A stretch of DNA of 34,076 nt from CALCKU01 sp964534845. GTDB taxonomy: Bacteria > Pseudomonadota > Alphaproteobacteria > Caulobacterales > Maricaulaceae. The notes under the pieces were generated by a model. It was given only the letters and a program-made list of their open reading frames with translations. It did not search any database and was not told where the DNA came from. Location: NCBI GenBank assembly GCA_964534845.1, contig CAZHPV010000025.1:1-34076 (forward strand), given 5' to 3'. Both the position numbers and the translations under genes were made by a program. Of this stretch, positions 25,040 through 33,095 are shown in pieces; the first letter of the stretch is position 1, and the number at the start of each line of letters is the position of its first letter.

Positions 25040-27298
25040 TTATCCGGTCACTGCTAAGTTATCTTTTTGACTATCAATTTCCATAAATTCGGTCGGCAAA
25101 TAAAGTTGTACACGCGCCCCTTTCATGCCATCGGGACGCTCGCATAATATCAAATCACCACCATGATCTTCGGCAATGCGTTGCACTATCGCCAAGCCAA
25201 GCCCTGTGCCGCCTTCCCGCGTCGTTACATAAGGCTCCAATAAACGCTCTTTGTCAGATTCAGGCCAACCCAAACCGTTATCCGTAAAAGATAAAACAAC
25301 GGTTTTCCCGATTTTATCGAGCTGTGTTGATATCACGCCCTTACGCGCCCCCTTAGTGCCCATATCCAAGCGACGGCCTATCGACTCCGCAGCATTTTTG
25401 TAAATATTGGCTAGTCCTTGGGATACTAGTCGTTCATCGCAAAACACCTCAGTTCCAAGCTGAATGTTTTTCTCAAGTTCAAAATCTATGTCAGGATAAG
25501 CGACGCCCTGAGCGAAGAGAATTTTCTCGACCATATCCAGTATATCGACATTTTCAAAAACCGGTGTCGGGCGTTTTGCAAAAGCCGAAAACGCATCAAC
25601 CATTTTTTCCAAACTATCAACTTGTCGTATTATCGTTTGCGTACAGTTTTCAAAAACTGAGGGATCGGTTTTAACTTCATGCTTGTATTTCCGCTCCAGT
25701 CTTTCTGCCGATAACTGAATAGGTGTAAGCGGGTTTTTAATTTCATGGGCAATTCTGCGGGCAACTTCGCGCCAAGCCGAATGTCTTTGCGCGGTTACAA
25801 GCCGGGTCATATCATCAAATGTCAGCACCCATCCTGTATCATCTTTCACACCCTGATAGGCTGATACATGTAAATCGAAATTACGTATCCGGCCGTTTCT
25901 TTCAAAGTTAATCTGATCCTCCGCAGTTCTTGTAATATTTTCTCGGGCGGCCTGATAGGCCGATGTAAATTCAGACAGCACCTCATGCAGCGGAAATCCG
26001 ACTAACTGTTCGGAGGATAGGTTTAACAATCGTTCGGCGGAATTATTTGCAACCGATATACGGCCTTCTTGGGTTAAACCTATAACCCCGGCCCGAACCC
26101 CCGATAAAACGGCTTCGGTAAATTGCCGCCTCTGTTCGGAAAGGTCATGTTCGCGCACAAGTTCTTCTCTCTGAGACCGAAGTTGACGGGTCATCCGGTT
26201 AAAGGCGCTTCCAAGATCGGAAATTTCGCCCCACTGCCCTTCAACCTGAACCCGCCCGCTCAAATTACCGCCTCTTACACGCTCAGCCGCGTCAACAAGA
26301 CGGCCAATAGGGTCAAGAATACGATTTGCAAGAATAAAGCCTAACCAAATAGCCGCAAATAAAATCAACAAGGCAACTTCTATGAAGGTGAGATAAAAAA
26401 TCCGGTTAAATAAAGATTGATCTGAACTGAATGTGTCCAAAGATTGTCCGGCTTTATCAATCCCGTTCATGCTAGATAAGACGGGGCTTTGCGACTTCAG
26501 AAACTGGCCGACATAAAGATAAGCATCGTCAGACTGATTAAGCCGGGTCAGTCCAACCAGAAAGTCAATTTCGTCCTGACTTTGAAAGGCAATATTATCA
26601 GGAGAAGACAGGGCTTTAAACGCTTCATATGTTGGCACTTTAAGCTCGGGTGCTCGAGGCCCTTCCGCGCGCGCCAAAACCTGACCATTATCTGTAAGAA
26701 TATACAAGACATCCAAACCGCGTGTTCGCGCCAATTTCTGTAAATTAGCCGTCAAGGTTATCCGGTGGTCAAGTACATCCTCGTTTTGGCTTAACGCAAG
26801 TTTAGAGGCATTCACATTTCGAACAAGATCTTGAAGCTGCTCGGAAAGATAATCATTCAAAAAGGCTCGGGCCTGCTCCATATTTGTTCGGACGTTCTCG
26901 CCAAATAAATCGTTTATATTGCGGCTAATAAGTGTGGAAGAAAATCCACCCACAAGAATGGCCGGCACTAAAGCTGCCAAGCTAAAAATAACCACAAACC
27001 GCCGATGGAGTAAGGGAACAGACAAAGCCCTATTCTTCGAAAATAAGGCGCGCCAGACGCGGTATAAGAGATAAAAACCTAAAAGAATAATCAAAACAAG
27101 ATTAAACCTTAAGATCGCATAGGCCGTCTCAGCACGTGTCGGATTTCCAGACAACGCATATAGGGCCCCTAAGACAACCAGAAAAAGCGCGGTGAAGAAT
27201 AAGGTTGCGAAAACCGCTGACCGAAAAATTTCCATTTCGCGGAGGATCCTGGGAATGCCAGGAGACGATTTAGTACGGATACCCGAATTAGAATTCAT
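25040..27298 (-). CDS. ntrY: Membrane sensor histidine kinase NtrY
   Basis: About 752 residues. Three N-terminal hydrophobic helices are followed by a periplasmic section of about 200 residues and a fourth helix (IEVALLILFAAIWLGFIL). Then come a HAMP domain, a PAS domain, the HisKA box RIAHEIKNPLTPIQ with the phospho-acceptor His, and a HATPase domain with NIYKNAAES, DNGLG and GGTGLGLAI. It phosphorylates NtrX. The ATG at 27298 is preferred to a TTG at 27322, because the latter would fall near the predicted transcription start; a third Met 21 residues further in is also possible. ntrX follows after 3 bases. Confidence 0.92.
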   Translation of the reverse strand: MNSNSGIRTKSSPGIPRILREMEIFRSAVFATLFFTALFLVVLGALYALSGNPTRAETAYAILRFNLVLIILLGFYLLYRVWRALFSKNRALSVPLLHRRFVVIFSLAALVPAILVGGFSSTLISRNINDLFGENVRTNMEQARAFLNDYLSEQLQDLVRNVNASKLALSQNEDVLDHRITLTANLQKLARTRGLDVLYILTDNGQVLARAEGPRAPELKVPTYEAFKALSSPDNIAFQSQDEIDFLVGLTRLNQSDDAYLYVGQFLKSQSPVLSSMNGIDKAGQSLDTFSSDQSLFNRIFYLTFIEVALLILFAAIWLGFILANRILDPIGRLVDAAERVRGGNLSGRVQVEGQWGEISDLGSAFNRMTRQLRSQREELVREHDLSEQRRQFTEAVLSGVRAGVIGLTQEGRISVANNSAERLLNLSSEQLVGFPLHEVLSEFTSAYQAARENITRTAEDQINFERNGRIRNFDLHVSAYQGVKDDTGWVLTFDDMTRLVTAQRHSAWREVARRIAHEIKNPLTPIQLSAERLERKYKHEVKTDPSVFENCTQTIIRQVDSLEKMVDAFSAFAKRPTPVFENVDILDMVEKILFAQGVAYPDIDFELEKNIQLGTEVFCDERLVSQGLANIYKNAAESIGRRLDMGTKGARKGVISTQLDKIGKTVVLSFTDNGLGWPESDKERLLEPYVTTREGGTGLGLAIVQRIAEDHGGDLILCERPDGMKGARVQLYLPTEFMEIDSQKDNLAVTG

Positions 27299-27308
27299 AA
27301 GGTTCGAC

Positions 27309-27358
27309 TGCAACACGCTCAAAGCGCCATTATGTTACCTTTTTATCGCAGTGTTGCA
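27309..27358 (-). promoter_or_regulatory. Putative ntrY promoter flanked by TGCAACAC inverted repeat
   Basis: TGCAACAC (27309-27316) and GTGTTGCA (27351-27358) are perfect reverse complements. Exactly at their midpoint, on the minus strand, lies CATAAT (27329-27334), a plausible -10 box about 30 bases before the ntrY ATG. A -35-like TTGCAA overlaps the upstream arm, with a long 19-base spacer. The arms resemble the TGCA-C half-sites of NtrC-type operators, suggesting autoregulation by NtrX or control by NtrC. This is inference from sequence. Confidence 0.4.
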
Positions 27359-27379
27359 AAAAATCAACTATCAAAGTTG
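27358..27379 (-). terminator. Candidate ntrC terminator
   Basis: On the minus strand CAACT-TTGAT-AGTTG forms a 5-base-pair stem followed, after one A, by six T residues. It lies 32 bases after the ntrC stop. The stem is short, so termination is probably partial. The T tract overlaps one arm of the ntrY promoter repeat. Confidence 0.4.
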
Positions 27380-27410
27380 TCGCATGTAATTTTCTAAAAA
27401 TCATGTAAAT

Positions 27411-28727
27411 CTATGAAATATCGAGGCTCTTTAGACGTGTTCGAAGAGTGTTTCGATGAATACCCAAAATATCAGCAGCCTTTGCTCGATTTCCGCCCGT
27501 CTGACGCAGGGTTTCGATGATGAGAGGTTTTTCAATCCAAGCCATAGCCCTTTGATATGGTGTCACATCTCCGTCCTCATTGAGTGGTTCATTTAAAAGG
27601 CGTTTACAGGCCTCCTCAAGCATGGTCGAAAGCGTATCCCCTTCTTTTTCATGACTCATGGCAGATATATCTTTGGAAAATTCCTGCAATACCATTTCGG
27701 CGGTAATAACGTCATCTGAGTATAATATCGCCAAACGACGCACAAGGTTCTCAAGCTCACGGACATTACCCGTCCATTCATGGCGATGTAACACATTAAG
27801 CGCTTGGGGCTCAAAACGTCTGTTGGGAGAGTCTGACGCCTGAGCTAAAAAGACTTCGGCCAATTCATATGTGTCTTCATCTCGCGCTGACAAAGGCGGA
27901 ATTCTGACTTCAGCAACATTTATCCGAAACAATAAATCGTCACGAAAGTCGCCGTTAGCCGCTAATTGACGTAAATTTTTGCGCGTCGCCGATAAGAGGC
28001 GGGGTCGTGTATCCGGAGGAATGCGTTCCGCCTCTGACATAAAGGATAAAAGTGCCTCTTGCTGAGTGGCTGTAAGCTCGGCAATTTCATCGATATATAA
28101 GTCGCCGCCATTGACCTTTTGCAAGGTTAAGGACGTATTCTCAAAATCTGTTGTCCGTAGGAAAGGCCTATTTTTGCGGGGCCCGCCATTATGGAGTAAT
28201 TTGGCCACAAGGTCCTTGCCCGTGCCCACTTCGCCTTGAATAAGCACCGGTAAATTCCCGGAGGCAAAACGCGAAACTGCGCGGTACACCGGCTGCATTG
28301 CCGGACTCCGGCCAATCATCGGTAATTTGCGCAGTTCAGCTTTAGAACGCGCTAAGCGCGGATTTACACTTTGACCGGCTCGCGTTATGGCTTGGGTAAC
28401 GTCTTCCAGTTCGAAAGGTTTGGGAACATATTCAAAGACTTTATGTTCACCCGATTTAAGCGCCGTATTGACGGTATTATTGGCGCTGATAACAACAATG
28501 GGCATATTGGGCCGGGCTTGAGTAATATCCGGAAGGCTCTCAAAGACTTCACGCCCCCCCATCATAACATCAGTTAATATTATATCCCCCATGCCGGACG
28601 TGGCCCATTTCACCAAGGTTTCAGCGTTATCCGTTGCTTTGACGGTATGCCCTGCGCGGGTCAAGACCGTGCTTAAAATCAAGCGAATACTATCATCATC
28701 ATCTGCTAGTAAAATATCATAGGTCAT
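27411..28727 (-). CDS. ntrC: Nitrogen response regulator NtrC lacking the GAFTGA segment
   Basis: A 438-residue NtrC-family protein, shorter than the usual 470-490. The receiver has D53 and K103, Walker A is GEVGTGKD (165-172), Walker B is GGDLYIDE (207-214), and the C-terminus carries a Fis-type helix-turn-helix (GGNRAKAADILGIHRNTL). Between PFL and Walker B there are only about 16 residues where canonical NtrC has about 40, so ELFGHEKGAFTGA is absent altogether. The frame is otherwise intact and both flanks align, so this looks like a real in-frame loss. Sigma-54 activation is therefore unlikely. Its ATG overlaps the ntrB stop (ATGA). Confidence 0.9.
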   Translation of the reverse strand: MTYDILLADDDDSIRLILSTVLTRAGHTVKATDNAETLVKWATSGMGDIILTDVMMGGREVFESLPDITQARPNMPIVVISANNTVNTALKSGEHKVFEYVPKPFELEDVTQAITRAGQSVNPRLARSKAELRKLPMIGRSPAMQPVYRAVSRFASGNLPVLIQGEVGTGKDLVAKLLHNGGPRKNRPFLRTTDFENTSLTLQKVNGGDLYIDEIAELTATQQEALLSFMSEAERIPPDTRPRLLSATRKNLRQLAANGDFRDDLLFRINVAEVRIPPLSARDEDTYELAEVFLAQASDSPNRRFEPQALNVLHRHEWTGNVRELENLVRRLAILYSDDVITAEMVLQEFSKDISAMSHEKEGDTLSTMLEEACKRLLNEPLNEDGDVTPYQRAMAWIEKPLIIETLRQTGGNRAKAADILGIHRNTLRTRLKSLDIS

Positions 28728-29827
28728 ACGTCACTCTCATCAGAGGCAGGTAATAAAATAGAAAAAATCGTTCGCTCTTTATTTGACTGCACGTCAATCA
28801 ATCCTCCATGGGCCTGCGCAATTTTGGAGACTAATGCCAAGCCTAGACCTTGCCCTGAGGGTTTAGAGCTTACAAAGGGTTGGAAAACGGTCTCACGGAT
28901 ATTGTCTGCGATACCCGGTCCATCATCAATAATACGGATTTCAATGGGCAATTGTTTGAATTGGTTTTTACCCGAACTTAAAATCTGATAGTTTTCCTGT
29001 TGGCGTCTGACACCTGATCTGAATTTAGTTTCCAAACGGATTTCCCCGTTTTTACCCGATTGAGCAATTGATTCAGCCGCATTTTTTATAAGATTTAACA
29101 GCGCCTGCATCAAAGCATCTGCATCGCCTTTCGCAAAGGGGAGCGAAGGGTCATAACTTTCCGTAAACGCGATGGAGCTGTCAACGCTCGATTGAATAAC
29201 CTTACGGGCATTTCTTAGAATTTCATGGATATTAATGTCGGTAAATTCCCGCGAATTTGTATCACCCAAGCGTTCCATCCGATCCGCTAAGCGCGAAATC
29301 CGCCCGATTTCGGACCGTATCAATTCCAGCAGAGAGCGCCCTTCTTCTGTTTTCACATCGTCTTTTAGAAGTTGCGCGGCTCCGCTTATTCCAGCCAAAG
29401 GGTTTTTTATCTCATGGGCTAGCATTCGTCCCATTGCTGTCAGTGTTTGTCCCTGTGAAGGCCGCTTCGAAGACCGACTTTGCGGGGTCAAAACGGATAG
29501 GCCAACTCCTATTTCACTTGGAAAAAACAACAAGTGACATTTTTGACGTGCCCCATTTTTACGCTCAAGGTTAAAGTCGCGTAAAATAACATGTGAATTT
29601 GTATCTTTGCAGCGTTTATACGCGCTCATACATGGCTGTATATTGTCTATAAATGTCGACAAATTTTCGCCAACAATTTTTCGGCTGGACTTACCCAGCC
29701 ATTCCTGACCGGATTGATTTACCCATTCAATATGTATGGCCTGACTGGACAAGAGGAAGACCGGCATAGGGTAATCCTCAACCAGAACATCAATCGGTAT
29801 GGCGGGCGACGATTGCAATGCGGTCAT
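28724..29827 (-). CDS. ntrB: Nitrogen regulation sensor kinase NtrB
   Basis: A 367-residue soluble histidine kinase: an N-terminal PAS domain (about 12-115), the H-box MLAHEIKNPLAGISG with His138, an N-box NLIKNAAES, DDGPGI, and a GQGLGLAL G-box. It phosphorylates or dephosphorylates NtrC in response to the PII protein. There is no membrane segment, as expected. It overlaps both neighbours: TAATG with dusB upstream and ATGA with ntrC downstream, giving a tight dusB-ntrB-ntrC operon. Confidence 0.94.
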   Translation of the reverse strand: MTALQSSPAIPIDVLVEDYPMPVFLLSSQAIHIEWVNQSGQEWLGKSSRKIVGENLSTFIDNIQPCMSAYKRCKDTNSHVILRDFNLERKNGARQKCHLLFFPSEIGVGLSVLTPQSRSSKRPSQGQTLTAMGRMLAHEIKNPLAGISGAAQLLKDDVKTEEGRSLLELIRSEIGRISRLADRMERLGDTNSREFTDINIHEILRNARKVIQSSVDSSIAFTESYDPSLPFAKGDADALMQALLNLIKNAAESIAQSGKNGEIRLETKFRSGVRRQQENYQILSSGKNQFKQLPIEIRIIDDGPGIADNIRETVFQPFVSSKPSGQGLGLALVSKIAQAHGGLIDVQSNKERTIFSILLPASDESDV

Positions 29828-30834
29828 TAAGCGGCCCTCGCATCATCGGGCATAAGGAAGGCCTGCTCTAATTGGCGTAAAACATGTTCTGGATCATTTG
29901 AGCGGCATAAATCCGATTTTAAAGTATCGAGATTGTTTTTTGTTCGCTCAGAGAGATGCTCCATGTAACCAGCAATATGCTTGCGAGCCACCCTGACACC
30001 CTTTGCCTCTCCGTAAAAATCAATCATATCTTTGTAATGCCCTGCAATAACATGATAGGCCTGCGAGAGTGGAATATCTCTGACTTTTTCTGTCCCGTCC
30101 ACTTCAGCCCGAATAGCGGCCAATTTCCACGGCGCTCCGATAAGCCCTCTGCCGACCATGACACCGTCACAACCGGATTGCTCAAGCGCTTCACGCGCAT
30201 CCTCCGGCGTTAAAATATCGCCATTCGCAATCACGGGAATAGCAACAGCGTCTTTTGTCGGTCTAATAGCTTTCCAATCCGCAAAACCTTTGTAAAACTG
30301 GCAGCGCGTGCGACCATGCACAGTAATCATTTTCACTCCGGCGACTTCCGCACGCGCGGCTATTTCCGGCGCATTTAATAAATTATCATCCCACCCTAAA
30401 CGCATTTTCAGTGTAACTGGAATATCAACAGCCTCTACAGTCGCTGCAATCAGTTCTAAGGCATGCTCCGGATCTTTCATAAGCGCTGAACCCGATAGAC
30501 CCGACGTGACTTTACGGGCGGGGCATCCCATATTGATATCAATTATTTTAGCACCGGCCTCTTGAGCCAATTTCGCCCCCTGCGCCATCCATTGTGCTTC
30601 TCTACCCACAAGTTGAATAACCAGAACATCAATATCATCCTTCCCTGCAGCTCTCGCAATCGTCTCGGGATTGCCCTTGCTGAGATATTCGCCAGCGACC
30701 ATTTCGGAAATGACAAGGCCGGGCTGGAAAGTTTGTAAAACTTTACGAAAAGGCAAATCGGTCACACCCGACATGGGTGCGACAAGTACGCGCGAACTTA
30801 ATCTGTGCTTGCCGATTTGTAGTGTTAGAGTCAT
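29827..30834 (-). CDS. dusB: tRNA-dihydrouridine synthase DusB (NifR3)
   Basis: About 335 residues of a flavin TIM-barrel. It has APMSGVTDLPFR near the start, NMGCPARKV with the catalytic Cys, LKMRLGWD, VHGRTRCQFYKG, IANGDI and GVMVGRGLIGAPW. It reduces specific uridines of tRNA to dihydrouridine using FMN and NADPH. The ATG at 30834 fits the family N-terminus (TLQIGKHRL..RVLVAPMSG); a GTG 33 bases upstream would add a cationic stretch not usual here. DusB heading ntrBC, historically called nifR3, is a conserved alphaproteobacterial arrangement. It is divergent from ispDF across 61 bases. Confidence 0.94.
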   Translation of the reverse strand: MTLTLQIGKHRLSSRVLVAPMSGVTDLPFRKVLQTFQPGLVISEMVAGEYLSKGNPETIARAAGKDDIDVLVIQLVGREAQWMAQGAKLAQEAGAKIIDINMGCPARKVTSGLSGSALMKDPEHALELIAATVEAVDIPVTLKMRLGWDDNLLNAPEIAARAEVAGVKMITVHGRTRCQFYKGFADWKAIRPTKDAVAIPVIANGDILTPEDAREALEQSGCDGVMVGRGLIGAPWKLAAIRAEVDGTEKVRDIPLSQAYHVIAGHYKDMIDFYGEAKGVRVARKHIAGYMEHLSERTKNNLDTLKSDLCRSNDPEHVLRQLEQAFLMPDDARAA

Positions 30835-30895
30835 TATATGGCTATAACGCCTGCAATAGACTTGCACAATAATTCACCGCTTGGAATCAGAAATT

Positions 30896-32062
30896 ATGTC
30901 AAAAAACGCACTAATTTTGGTCGCTGCAGGCAAAGGCGCACGCGCATTGGGCGAAAATGATGAAAAAATCCCCAAACAATATCGGCTTATCGCAGGGAAG
31001 CCTTTATTGGCCCATACGGTCAATGCGATAGTTTCAACCCAAATTTTTGATAGAATTATCTTGGTACACGCCGAAGATGATCTCTACATTGATGATTTTA
31101 TGAAAAACTATCACGGCGTGGGCATTGAACTGACATATGGCGGTGCAAGTCGAACAGAATCGGTTAAAGCGGGCCTAGCAGCGCTTAAACCCAACCCGCC
31201 GATTAATGTACTCATTCACGATGCCGCTCGGCCTTTTATTTCGAAACAGATCATAGATGATTTGCTAGACGGGCTAGAAAGCTATCCAAGTGTTGTGCCG
31301 GCATTGGCAGTAAGCGACGCACTGAAACGTGAAGATGCAAGCGCCGTTGACCGGTCAGGTCTTTACCGCATGCAAACCCCGCAAGGGTTTCATTTTGACG
31401 CGTTGATGAAAGCCTATAGTGCCCAAAACTCAGATCAGAGTTTTGATGACGATATAGCCGTGGCACAAGCCGCCGGACTAGATGTTCACTTCATCTCGGG
31501 TGATGAAGATAATTTTAAGGTGACCTATCCGCAAGATTTCTCTAAAGCCGAGAGAATGATAGGTTTGAATTATTATACCGCCACGGGCTCGGGTTACGAC
31601 GTTCACCGCTATACAGACGGTGATGGTATCTGGCTATGCGGTATAAAAATTCCGGCAAGCTATACCTTACTCGGCCATAGCGATGCCGATGCCGGTTTAC
31701 ACGCCTTAACCGATGCTATTTTTGGTGCGTTGGCAGACGGCGATATTGGCGATCATTTCCCGCCTAGCGATCCACAATGGAAAGGGGCGTCCTCAGATAA
31801 ATTTCTTGAACATGCCATAGATAAGCTGAAAGCGCGCGGCGGGAAATTGCAACATGTCGACGTTACATTGATTTGTGAAAAACCTAAGGTAAAACCTCAC
31901 CGCGAGAAAATGCGCGAACGTATCGCAGAATTATGTAATTTACCGCTAACGCGCATTTCGGTTAAAGCCACAACAACCGAAAAACTCGGCTTTACAGGAA
32001 GAGAGGAAGGCTTGGCAGCTCAAGCTGTTGCGACGGTAATACTCCCAGATGAAAGGGTCTAG
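30896..32062 (+). CDS. ispDF: Bifunctional IspD/IspF, MEP pathway
   Basis: A 388-residue fusion. Residues 1 to about 220 are IspD (LVAAGKGARA nucleotide loop, HDAARPF, QTPQGFHFD), which makes CDP-methylerythritol. From about 227, GSGYDVHRY, LLGHSDADAGLHALTDAIFGA and GDIGDHFPPSD mark IspF, which forms the cyclic diphosphate, with Asp/His zinc ligands visible. Such fusions are common in alphaproteobacteria. The ATG at 30896 has GGAAT about 9 bases upstream and removes a short TTG-initiated extension. The product feeds IPP and DMAPP to the carotenoid enzymes, although the gene is not in that cluster. Confidence 0.96.
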   Translation: MSKNALILVAAGKGARALGENDEKIPKQYRLIAGKPLLAHTVNAIVSTQIFDRIILVHAEDDLYIDDFMKNYHGVGIELTYGGASRTESVKAGLAALKPNPPINVLIHDAARPFISKQIIDDLLDGLESYPSVVPALAVSDALKREDASAVDRSGLYRMQTPQGFHFDALMKAYSAQNSDQSFDDDIAVAQAAGLDVHFISGDEDNFKVTYPQDFSKAERMIGLNYYTATGSGYDVHRYTDGDGIWLCGIKIPASYTLLGHSDADAGLHALTDAIFGALADGDIGDHFPPSDPQWKGASSDKFLEHAIDKLKARGGKLQHVDVTLICEKPKVKPHREKMRERIAELCNLPLTRISVKATTTEKLGFTGREEGLAAQAVATVILPDERV

Positions 32063-32070
32063 CCTTACAC

Positions 32071-32586
32071 ATGACAAATCCGCTTTTGATAGAAATATTC
32101 GCTCTAGCAAATTCCGTTATCGATAAAGCGGTAAAGGCGAATAAGACAATCGGGACAGCAGAAAGCTGCACTGGCGGTCTTCTCGGAGCAGCGATTACCT
32201 CGATATCCGGGGCTTCATCTGTTTTTAAGGGCGGGATTACGGCCTATGATAATGCCGTGAAATCTGATGTGCTCGGTGTCGACAAGGCCGCAATTGAAGC
32301 TAACGGTGCCGTCAGTGAAGAGGTCGCAAAAGCTATGGCTATCGGGGCTTTGAAACAGTTAAATGTAGACATGGCCTTATCAGTTACAGGCATTGCAGGC
32401 CCTAGCGGTGGAACGGCACAAAAACCGGTCGGCACTATTTGGTTGGGACTGGCTCAAATTCAGGGCGAACACATAGAGGTTTTCACGCATAGGCTTGATC
32501 TTGGCGACATTGGCAGAAACCGAATCAGAGATGTCTCCGTTCTTGAAGCGCTTAAACTCTTTGATCAAACATTAAGCGCGACTTAA
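32071..32586 (+). CDS. pncC: Nicotinamide-nucleotide amidohydrolase (PncC/CinA C-terminal domain)
   Basis: A 171-residue stand-alone CinA_C protein. TAESCTGGLLGAAIT with the nucleophilic Ser, the FKGGITAYDNAVKSDVLGV segment and VTGIAGPSGGTAQKPVGT are intact. It deamidates NMN to NaMN in NAD recycling. It lies 8 bases after ispDF and is probably co-transcribed. Its last 15 bases overlap the 3' end of the convergent COQ10/RatA-like gene. Confidence 0.92.
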   Translation: MTNPLLIEIFALANSVIDKAVKANKTIGTAESCTGGLLGAAITSISGASSVFKGGITAYDNAVKSDVLGVDKAAIEANGAVSEEVAKAMAIGALKQLNVDMALSVTGIAGPSGGTAQKPVGTIWLGLAQIQGEHIEVFTHRLDLGDIGRNRIRDVSVLEALKLFDQTLSAT

Positions 32587-33084
32587 ACGCCGTATTTGCG
32601 CCTCTATATCCAACTCACTCGGCACAAGCGGAGTGAAAAGCTGATCAGCGCGGTCTTCAAAACACTGCATTATATAAGCCGCAGCATTGTCGAATTTATG
32701 CGCAACAAGCATTTCGATCGGCTTGGCTTTTAGTTCTACGTCTACGTCAAATTCGATTATCGTCGTCCCGTCCGGTAGCGGATGAAACGCCCACTTATTT
32801 GTCAGTCGCTTTACCGCGCCCCCTTTTTCGGGCTTCCTCACAAGGATTTTTTGTTCATCTTGCTTCACAGTCACTTTAGACCTGAACGTCTCGTTTAGAA
32901 ATTTATACGACACGACGACATCGGCAAAAAACTCTATTGCTCCCGCTGCAATATCGCGTTGTTTATACACCCGGCTATGCGAGAGATATTTGATGAAGTC
33001 AGGATATTTCTTAACATCAGACACAAGCGATAACAGGTTCTCAGGCTTATGATTTATATGCCTGAATATTTTCGTGGCGGGCAT
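32572..33084 (-). CDS. COQ10/RatA-type START-domain protein
   Basis: A 170-residue protein of the polyketide cyclase/COQ10 family: VSDVKKYPDFIKYLSHSRV near the N-terminus, a central beta sheet with FLNETFRSKVTV, and WAFHPLPDGTTIIEFDVDVEL followed by a long C-terminal helix. In mitochondria the homologue binds ubiquinone and supports respiration. E. coli RatA is annotated as a toxin, but no antitoxin partner is here, so the ubiquinone-chaperone role is more likely. It follows lipA by 11 bases on the minus strand and overlaps the end of pncC tail to tail. Confidence 0.88.
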   Translation of the reverse strand: MPATKIFRHINHKPENLLSLVSDVKKYPDFIKYLSHSRVYKQRDIAAGAIEFFADVVVSYKFLNETFRSKVTVKQDEQKILVRKPEKGGAVKRLTNKWAFHPLPDGTTIIEFDVDVELKAKPIEMLVAHKFDNAAAYIMQCFEDRADQLFTPLVPSELDIEAQIRRLSRA

Positions 33085-33095
33085 GGTGAGCGCCT

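Noticed and set aside
27411..28727. Frameshift or pseudogene explanation for the short NtrC
   Set aside because: The frame is uninterrupted, with all domain motifs before and after the missing segment in register, and ntrB is translationally coupled to it.
32572..33084. Toxin of a toxin-antitoxin pair (RatA annotation)
   Set aside because: No antitoxin gene is adjacent, and the START/COQ10 fold in alphaproteobacteria is better explained by ubiquinone binding.
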